The notes under the pieces: model-generated
Database searches by the model: none
Seen by the model: only the letters and a program-made list of their open reading frames with translations
Told to the model about the DNA's origin: nothing
Program-made: the position numbers and the translations under genes
Source: Dermatemys mawii
Lineage: Eukaryota; Chordata; Testudines; Dermatemydidae
Length of the DNA stretch: 64,000 nt
Assembly: GCA_007922305.1 (NCBI GenBank)
Contig: ML677343.1
Coordinates: forward strand, 33,378,526-33,442,525
Direction: 5' to 3'
Shown here: one piece after another, positions 50,311-60,100 of the stretch
How positions within the stretch are numbered: position 1 is the first letter of the stretch
How the letters are laid out: the number at the start of each line of letters is the position of its first letter

Positions 50311-53300
50311 GTGGGGAGGGATCATTCCATGTGTCAGCGCTTTGCTTTCTCCTGCAACTGGGGGTGCTCCGGGAGCACAGGGACAAGGGACTGGGCCCCA
50401 AGCATGTGTGACTAGCCAAATGGCTGCAGGTGCTGGGCCCAGTGCAGCCCTGGTGATGGGACTGGAATACCACGGTCTGCAGGGCAAACTCCTTCCTGCC
50501 TCACGTCTGACCAGTGCTTTAACCCTCTGCAAGAGTCACCCACATTAGGTCTCCAATCCCATGTCCACCCTAGTGAGAGTTCATGGTTCTCGTTGAGGGA
50601 CCTGCCTGCCACCTGCAACAGCCATGGCTGATGGCTTAAGGGAGCATTATCCCTGGGGAGGGGCTCTGAGGGCCTGACCCTCCTTGCTGTGCTGTTTGCT
50701 GTGGGGAGACGGACCTGGGAAGTCCCAGTCAAGCCCGCCCGTGTGACGAGTGAGCTGTTTTTACCCCCCACTGGTCCCCCAAGCAGGTCTGGGGGGGTCA
50801 GTTCTGGGCCGAGGGCCAGGTTAAACATTGAAAGCCAGACCTTCCCCATCGTCACCCCCCTTCCCCTTGGGCAGCACAGCCCAGCCGCTGCGCTTTTCTG
50901 ATCGCGCCCTTCGTGTGCAAGGAGTGCACAGCTGGATGCAGCGCTGCTGGCATGGAGAAGGCGGGGGACCAAGGAAACCACTGGACACGTCCTGCTGGGC
51001 AGGTGGGGATAGGTTTGTTTTTTAACCGTACAGAAAGCTGCTACACAACCAACGAACAGTACAGGACAAGGGCAGAGGGTTCAGCAGCTGGAGGGGGCTG
51101 TGCGTGTGTCCTGCGGGCCTGGAGCTGCCTCCCAACTTACATTAAAACCACCCACGTCCTTACTGTGCTGGGCTGGCATCACGACCTAACTGCTTGTTTA
51201 GGCTGGTGACCTCAGGGGAGGAGTTTAACCAGCTCCTGCTCTGCGTGGGAGAGTGTTTTTAAGAAATCCCTCCTTTGCAAACCCCCTGCACCCCACAGCG
51301 TTGGAGCCTTCCTTGCCCAGGGGCCTGCGGGCAGTTCTCTAACAGGATGCTGGAATATCAGCAGCACCGATCTGAATGGAAGCTGCAAACCGGCCCTAAC
51401 TGCAACACTGGGCTCAGGAAGCAGGGAATTTCTTTTGGAAGCTGCTGCTGAAAGCCCTTGTAGCTCCTGTGTCAGCTGAAGTGCTAGCTGTGCTCCAGCT
51501 GGCAGCCTGCCTGATTTACATGACAATCAGGAGCAGCTCAACTGTCTGGCCATGAAATTCAAGGTGCAGCCCAGAGAATGGCCCCCTGGAAGCCCCTCTC
51601 CATGCTGCATCTGAACTTCAGGGCAGGAGTCCAGCTGCACTCAACAGGGCAGGAACCAGAGCTCTGGTTCTTCTAACCCCAAAGATCTGGCTCAGACTTC
51701 TCCAAATTTGGTAGAGGAGAGTGAGGGCGTGGTGCAATGAGCAGGGCATTATTTGTAGGGCCCTACCAAATTCATGGCCATGAAAAACGCGTCACGGCCT
51801 GTGAAATCTGGTCATTTGTGCTTTTACCCTCTACGTGACAGATTTCACGGGGGAGCCCAGCATTTCTCAAAGTGGAGTCCTGACCTAACAAGGAGCTGCG
51901 GGGTGGTACACAGTATTGCCACGCTTACTTCTTTGCTGCCTTCAGCTCTGGGTGGCTGGAGTGGCAGCTGTTGGTTGGGTGCCCAGCTCTGAAGGCAGTA
52001 CCCTGCCAGCAGCAGCGCAGAAGTAAGAGTGGCAGTACCGCACCCCCCAACACACAATAACTGTGTGACCCCCCCACAACTCCTTTATGGGTCAGGACCC
52101 CTGCAGTTACAGCACTGTGAAATGTCACACTTAAAGAGCTGAAAGCAGGATGCTGATTATTTTTAAAATCCTGACTGTGGAATTGACCAGCATGGAGCAT
52201 GCAGTTGACAGAGGGGTCACCACTGCCTGTTACTCGTCTCACTTCACAATGCTGCTGTTGTGCACTGAAGATGAGCTGTGCAGAGAGCTCTACGAGACTG
52301 GCCACCTCTGCATTCTCATTTCCCTCCTGTGCGCGTGGCCTCCAAGCCAGGCTACCTTGCCGCTGGCTACTAACTGCAGCCTGCACGGGGCCAGGCGTCC
52401 TAAGCAGAGCCAGCAGCCCTGCTTCTTAGAAGGTAAAAGACAATATAGTCCTGGCCAAGACACTCCTGTGCGCACAGAACCACGAGGCCAGAAGGCAGCC
52501 GCGCACCAACGCAATGCTAGTGAGGCAGGAGAGTTTTTTCTCCCCAAGGGTAGAAAATGAGGATTCCCCTGTTTATCCGAGGGAGGGGAAGACCTGCCCC
52601 CTACCCAGCCCTCCTTTGTGACGGTCTTTGAAGAGCGTTGCCATGGCTCCTGAGGCAGCGGTGGCAATATTTGGTGCTCTGAACAAGGGAGGAGATGGAG
52701 ACTAGACTGCCCCGGGGGCTGGGCGGGAGGAACAGCAGCAGTGGGGGAAGCCTGCCAAGATATTCTAGCACCGTCCAGCTCCCCCTGCAGAACGACTGGG
52801 CCTAGCGAGAGCCGCCGTGGGCGCATTCAACAGGCTAAACCCACCCTCGGGAGGAGGTAGGAAAAGTTTGGTACCGTGTGATGTTCCAGGTGGACAGCAG
52901 GGGCTGGGAGAGGGGCAATAATGCAAGTGGAGCTGAGGTTTAAAGGGGACAGACAGGATGTCCAGCGTAGTCCCCTCTTGTTCCGTTCCTCTCCCAGGCT
53001 GCCGCCTTAGCAGGAAGTGGCTTGTGTCTGCAGTGAAGGGATCAGGTAAACAGCCCCTCCTGCCTCAGCCCAGGGCCCCTTCCAGCAGGATGTTCCCATG
53101 CTCCAGCACGCTTCGGCCTAGTCCAGTTCTACTGCAGAGAGACGTCTGTCCAACTGCCCCCGGGACCAGGGCAGCGGCCCATGCGGCTTCTCGAGATGGA
53201 ACTGGGCTTCCTTGTACCAATGGCAAAGCAGTTATTGTAATTGCAGCCCCGTGAGTTAACACAAGCCAGTCCCACTGCAGAGTTCATGGGGCAGGCGCCC

Positions 53301-53998
53301 TCTGGCCCAGGAGCACAGGCTGCTGTTCCCGGGCTGGCATCTCCAGCAGTGCTGCTCTTACCCTAGAGCTAAAGCCCGTGCAGGCGTAAGGCCATGGGGA
53401 AGAGAATGTGCTTCTAGAAGGTGATGGCTAACTGCCCCCTTGGCCAGCGGCTCCCAGGCAGCTGTGGGTTCTGCTCTGACCTGCAGCACTTCACCGGGGA
53501 AGAACCAGTGTGGCTGTTTGCCCTTAGGTTCCCTGGACGTTGCCTCCAGGGGGAAGAGAAGGGGCTTCCCGCCCCCATCCTAACTCTGCCTGCAGCAGGA
53601 GCGTTTTTCTCCAGAAAGACGCAATTCTCTCCAAACCTGCTTTTCCCTTCCGTGCAGCCGGGCTCTCTCCTGGCCCTAGGCCCTGCTCCGTACAAGCCCT
53701 TCGCGGCCTGGCCAGGTTTCATGCACAATGAGCAAGAAAGGGTTAAACAAAGTGCTAAGAGTGTGTGATGCTGATCTATCTCCCCCTCCAATTCCTTGCC
53801 CAGCTTGGCCAGTGCCCTCGTACAGCTGCTCCACACCCTATGGCTGTCCTAAGGGGCGGGGGGTGGGGGTGTTACATGGATCCAGCAGTGTTTGCACGTC
53901 TCTCTAGGTGTAGGTCACAAACCGTCTGGAAGGGGGGGGGTAAGTACAAGAGTGAACAGCCCCAGCTTGGCTCAGTTCCCACCCTTGCTCCCAGCCCC
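50311..53998. other. Convergent intergenic region, AFG3L1 to DBNDD1
   Basis: No gene seen. It contains one repeat (51757-52110) and presumably the DBNDD1 3'UTR at its right end. No clear minus-strand AATAAA was found near 53999. Confidence 0.5.
51757..52110 (+). repeat. Turtle interspersed repeat with internal hairpin
   Basis: It starts AGGGCCCTACCAAATTCATGG and includes 'gacagatttcacgggggag', 'cagcatttctcaaagtgga' and 'ggtcaggacccctgcagtta'. Inside, the arm at 51911-51950 is complementary to parts of 51984-52037, interrupted by a short insert. Confidence 0.75.
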
Positions 53999-54162
53999 CT
54001 ATTCCTCCTGGGGCCTCTCCACCGCCAGGGAAGGGTCTGTAATGCCTGCTTGCCGCTCCGAGTCACTGAGGTGTTTCTTCTCCCGCCCCTGCTCGCCTTT
54101 GGTCTTTGTCCAGGAGGGGGAGCGCACGTTCCCTGCCCGAGGGATGGGGTGTGGGTGCAGAC
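53999..54162 (-). CDS. DBNDD1: DBNDD1 coding exon 4 with stop
   Basis: After CTCTCTCGCAG it reads [20 protein letters not shown], then a charged stretch and [10 protein letters not shown] before TAG. It matches the human last exon along its whole length. Confidence 0.94.
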
Positions 54163-57100
54163 CTGCGAGAGAGACAGACGTGCTAAGCAGGCACCTCCCG
54201 CGCCCCTGCCACCCCTTTCAGTGTTCCAGGAAGGGGCTGGCGGCCGCTTGCCCCAGGCCAGGCAGCAACAGTACAAATGCCCCTCGCTTGTCTCCTCCCC
54301 AGCTCCTGAGGGACCAGCTCCAGGCACCATTCAGGCCCTGAACCCCAGGATCACTGGTGAGCTTGCTAAGTACCAGCTGCAGCTGGTGGGCTCTGGCCCT
54401 ACAGCCATAGGGCAGTGGAATGAGACCCACGGCCAGGAGCCCAAAGAGCTAATCACCTTTGTTTACAACCAGCTGGGCCTGAAGCTGCCCTAGCAGCAGA
54501 GAGGCCAGAGGCCATTCAGTGCCTTCCTCCACTTGTTGTACTTCCTTTCCCTCAGCCGCCTAAGCATGCTAATTTGCAATGAAGTCAGGGGCAGGAGGGT
54601 TTGGGATTTGCACTGGGGCTGATTTTCAGAAGTGGAGGTGCTGAGACCCCATGTGCCCAACTTCTGTGCTGTTCTGCCCCATTGTACAGGGGTGTGTCAC
54701 AGCCTCCTGTAAGCTATGCAAGAACGATGGGGAAACTGAGGCACAGAGTCTGTGTCTTGCCTAAGGTTACGCCAGAAATCTTCCCAGTCCTGTGCCCTGC
54801 CCCACTTGCCTGGGTGAGGATGGGGCAGCTGCACTGGCTAGTTGCAGGTTTTGCTGTGGTAACGGCACGTGCACAGCACACCTGCCAGTTTGCACGTGCC
54901 CTTTGGAAATTGGCCCATCTGCCTTAATGCCTCCAGAGCACAACCAGCTAGTAGGCAGGAGGCAGGCCTAGAGCTTAGGGGGAGGGCACAGTTCTAACAG
55001 TGAGCTCCAGACTCTGCTGGCCAGAGCCTTGCAGCACTGGGGTATTAGCATGATCCCCTTTTACAGAGAAGGGAGACACAGAGCAGCGCTAGGCCCGGAA
55101 CCTCCCAGTCCTGGAGGGGTGTGCGCGCTAGATATTACCTAGGGGCACAAGGCTAGCTTCAGTGGTGCAGGGCCCTTCAGTTCCTGGGCACAGTCGTGTT
55201 GTTCATGTTCCCCTTGCCTTTCCATGAAGGGACTCAGCGCAGATTCAGTGAGGATTCATTACCATGTGTCTGTGTGGGCAAAGTGCAAGTAAACCCTGAC
55301 CTAGCTCTTTGCACCCATCTGGGGTGGGCACCTGGCCTGGCAGGTGCTGAATCATCTTCCTTTCAGGGCACGGTAGCGTGACCTTGGTGGCGTTTGAAGT
55401 GCGTTTTCCACAGGCCCCCGTGCCCATGCTGTGAGTGCGTGCCCACGTGGTGTTGCAGGAACAAAGCTGCAGCAGGGAGCTACCTCCGGCTCCAGCCATC
55501 TCCCTAATTAGAGTGCAGGGGAGTTCTGCTAATTAATTCAAGTCACATGTTCACGCTGAAGATGCTAACGGGGCTGATTTACATATTCATTCAATCTGTT
55601 CCACCAGGCTGCAGCTGCTGTGTCTGTGTACACTGAGACACAGACTGGCGGAGGCAGATGGGGGGCTGGGGGTATGGAACAGGCGGGAGCCCCCTGGAAT
55701 ACCCAGGGCTGCACGTGTTCTCAGATCCATGTTCGTGGCCTGTGCAATAGAGCACTTCCTTCCCAGGCAAGTGGGGAAATGCAAGTCCTCCCGAGAGGAA
55801 CCTCCCTTTGTGCAGCCGCTGGGACTGGCAACCCTAACCCAACACGCCCCCCTGTGCTCTGCCATCCCCTCAGACAAAGGACAGCGACTGAACTGAAACC
55901 CAAACACCTCCCCCTTGTGCCTCAAAAGGGGAAGCAAGCCCTGCAGTGAGACTGTGGGACTGCACCCCACAGCTGGGCACCCCACCTGCTGCAGACAGAG
56001 CAGCAAGCTGGGCCCCGCCACGTGCTCCCCACCCTCACTCCTGCCCAGTCACTGCCACCCAGAACTACTGCAGCCCTGCGCCCCAGCCCATGTGCCCTCG
56101 GGTGCTGCAGGGGCTGGCTCAGTCCCTCTGACAGTTACATGATGGAAGGGAAGAGCCTCCCATGGAGCAGCGATGCCCCGTGGCGACGCCCCTGTCAAGC
56201 AGTATTGATCTGCTCAAGATGCATGGCAGAGCTGGTGCATCTAATGAGGCCCCCTGCTGCAGCTGTGTCAGCAGGTTTCCCAGCCCTGCAAAGGCCTGGA
56301 TCCCAAACCCGTCCTGTGGGCTCTGGGACTAAGGCTGTGCTGGAGGAACAGATGAGGCGCAGCTGATGGACAGGAAAGGGCTGGTCCTGCCTCTCTGCTC
56401 CTGGGCCTTGCTGCTGCTTTTACCAAGGAGGCCAGTTGCACTGCAGGTAGCTCAGGGGGACGCATGGACCACGGGAAGGATGTGCCGATCCCCGGCTGTC
56501 TGTGGCTTGGGGAAGCAGCAAGGGGCCCACGCCCCCTAGCTGGGGCAGGCCTGGGTCGTTAATAGTGTCCCGTATTGTGGTTAGACACTGAGGGCCAGGG
56601 AAAGCAGGGAAGTGGGTTTGTCCCGGGGTGCGTGGGGCAGGCCAGGTTGCCCGCCCCCGGGCTGGGCACACTCACCGGCCGGGGACTCGCTGGCCACGTT
56701 CTCGTCATCGGAGTCGGGGAAGACCTCAGTGAGCTCCTGGTCCGACACCTCCAGCTCGGTCAGATCCAGCAGGTCGAAATGCACCTCCAGGGAGGACACG
56801 CTGCTGAGGGGCTCTGAGGAGCAGAGGGGGCAACTCAGGGATTAGGGGCCAGCCTGGGGCTGGAGTAACTGCCCTGCTTTCCTCTCCTTCCCTATGGCAG
56901 ATCCTGCCTTTTCACCATGGACCACAACTGGGGAATCTCCCCTGGAGTCTGCCTGGGGGAATGAGCCCCTGGAACCAAGACAACCCCATCTGGCTTAGGG
57001 CCTAGGGCCAGGGGAGGAGCCCCAGCAGGCAGGCCCTTGGATGGGCTGGGCCCCAGGGCTGGAAGGGATTCAGTCTTGGAGGACAGGCCCCTGACTGGGC

Positions 57101-60100
57101 CCAGGGCAGGTCCTTGGCTGGGCTAGGCCCAGGGCAGGGGGAGGAAGGAGCCCTGGGGGCAGGACCCATGGCTGGGCTGGGCCCAGGACAGGGGGAGGAA
57201 GGAGTTCTAGGGGCAGGGCCCTGGCTGGGCTGGGTCCCATGGCAGGGGAGGAAGGAGCCCCGAGGGCAGGTCCCCATTGCAGGCCCCAGGGAAGGCCTGG
57301 CCGGCTGCACAGCTGCGAGCGGGGGGTGGGATGCTGTCTTGTACTCACGTCTCCGTTCGGCGACCTGCAGCAGGCCCGAGCTGGGGATGGGGATCCCGCC
57401 TTGCTCCTCAGCAGGGGGGCTGGGAGGCTCCTCTGCCGGCCCATGGGCAGGGACGACCGCGGCTCGCTCCAGCATTTGGGCCTTTTTAACCCGTTCTAGA
57501 ATCACAAAGCGCTGCCCCGTTAGACACCCTGAGACCGAGCCCTGGGCTCTGCACCCTCTGCCACCTCCCCACTCGTGCAGGGACAAGGCCACCAGACAGC
57601 CCCTGCCAGCGGGCAGGCCCTGTGTGCTCACTACCATGGCTACTCCTGCCTCTGGGACCTCCATCAGCAAGGTGGGGGCTGCAGAGAGAGACCCCTGGCT
57701 CCCTTCCCAGGAGAGCTGGGTGCCTGGCAGGGCAGGAGCTGGTGGGATGGAGCCTCTCCCCTGTGGGACACTGGCTCCAATCCAGCCCATGCCAGGAGTG
57801 GCTCGAAGCCATGAGATGGCCTTGGTGGGTCTCCCAGCCTCGGCTGGGCCCCTGCGGTGAAGGGGCCAGGGAGGCTGAGCTGCCCAGACCCCCAGCTTGG
57901 AGCTATGGCACTCACAGGGCTCGCTCTGCTGCTGCCTGTCCCACTCCTGCTCTGGGGACCGAGGGCTTTGCTCTAGGCACCTTCCCACAGCCCTCCACCC
58001 GCTTGCCAAGGGGCTCAGAGGAGCACTGCCGCCCTGCCACAGATGGGCAGTTCCCCTTGCTTTCAGCCTCTGCCCTGGGTCACACGTGGCTACCAGCTCC
58101 CTCCCATGGGTGCTCTGGTGCTGCCAGTCCCAGTGACTCTGGGGCACACCGGAGCAGGGGAGCAGGGAGGCTCCGGTCTCCGCCCTCATCTCCACACCGG
58201 AGCGGAGGGACGCACACCCGGAGCAGTTCAGAAAGTGCAAGCCACTGCGCTCAACTCTGCAGCGACTGGGGGAGACAAGGGAACGGCCGGCAGGGTGGGG
58301 TGAGGGGATGGGATGAAAGGACGTTCCAGGTACTGCCCTGGCTGGGGGAGGGGGCGGACGGACCTGTAGATGCAGGATGCCGTGGGCGTGGGTGCCAGTA
58401 CCAGCAGCTGTGTGCCCATGGCCTGCGGCTCCCCACGCCCTGCACGGCCAAGGGGCCCTTTGTGTCAGTGAAAACGAAAGCGGCGCCTGTTCGGGGGAGG
58501 CCGGGGAGCCTGAGCTAACAGGCGGTTTGTCTTGGCGGGGGCAAAAGCCAAGGGGTGACGGTGTTGAGCCAGCCCCTGCCCTGACTGCTCGCCTGGGTGC
58601 TGGGACCGGAGCTTTCCCAGGCAAACGTGTGGGGCAGGAGGCATCACTGCTGCCAGGAAGCCCCAGCAAGGAGGGGTGGCTTTGCCTGCCCCTCTCCCTC
58701 AGCACATCTGAGACTGGAAGGAGATCAAGAGGCAGGCGGGCGCCCACCAGGCCAGAGGTCCCCGCCTGGGAGCCCAGGGAAAGGTGAACAGCGGCAGGCT
58801 GCAACCTGCTCTTATGAGGGGACAGGAGACACGCTGGGCATGGGCACACGGGGTGGAGGTCAGCATGCGCAGGGGACAGGGCCTGCACTGGGCTGGGCGT
58901 ACAAGGACGTGGCTGTGGGGCGGTCACTGCTTTTCACGGTGCCTTGTGAATAGGGCCAGCTCGGGGCTCGGGGCTCTGTAAGTCCTGGGGCTGGAGAGGG
59001 ACCAGCAGGGAGTTGTTGTTTAGGGGTTTTCCCCTGTCTGAGCTGGGTGCCCCGGGCACTGGAAAGGTGGGTGATGGGAGGGAAGGATTTGTAATCAGAC
59101 TCTGTGTGTTTAACTCCCGTTGGATTTCAGGGCTGGAGAAACCCCTGGGAGAAAAGCTGTTGCTGTGAAAGATTCCCACCGCCCAGTGGGGAAGACTGAC
59201 AGTCCACACACCTGAGACCTCCAGCACACGTGCCGGCAAAGCCCAGGACCACCAGAGCCGCAGGTATCCTCGGGACAGTCGCCAGCATGCTGGGCACTCC
59301 TGAGGTCACAGGATTGTTAACCCCAGGGGAGGCCTCCTCTCTACATCACCCAGCAGCAAACAGGCCCACAAGCTCGTTTTCACTGCAAGGCAGGAGAGCG
59401 GCTCCCTGAGCCTGCCCCAGGTGACGCTGGGCTGGGGCCAGGAGCTGCAGGGGACCCAAGACCCCAGCCCTTGGGGGGGTCTGCAAGTCATGCTGCTCCG
59501 GGGGCAGAACGTCCTTACCAGGGTCAGGCAAGGACAAGGAACCACAGGACTCTGGTGCGTGGCCGTGCAGGGTTCCAAAGCACGCACTGGGGCTGGTCTG
59601 ACCTGCAGGGGAACATGCTGGAGGCAAGTGAGCCAGTGAGACTGACGCAAGGGAGCTCAGTCCTGCACGTGCTGCAGCCGGACGGCTGCACGAGAGCTGC
59701 TCACGCACCCAAAGGGCATGCGCTGGGCCACCCCGAACAGAGCTTGTGGACCCCCCGGCTACATTCACTGTCACCAGACAAGGCCTGGCTGCTCCCCCTG
59801 CCTGTGTCCGGGACTCTGCTGATTGGACGGGTGGCCAGTAGCCCTCGGGTGCAGGAACCCTGTTTTTTGCCCCAGGTCTCCGTTAGCTGCCACTCCGCAT
59901 GGGAGGCTGCCTAGCAGCACCAATTGAAGATCTCTGAGAGGCACCGTCTGGTTCCTGCTCTAGGGACGGGGTCTCCCCCACCAAGGGGAAAGATCCTGAG
60001 CGTCTCCGTTAGGAAACGTCAGGCAAAGGGGAGCCTTGAAAATCAGTTCTGAACCAGCAGAGCAGGCAAGAGCGGGTCCTTGGGGCCAGGCAGGGAGCAG

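Noticed and set aside
57002..58927. 641-codon minus-strand open frame
   Set aside because: It runs through DBNDD1 exon 2, its intron and the minisatellite in one frame. The repetitive Pro-Gly-Pro translation comes from the tandem repeat.
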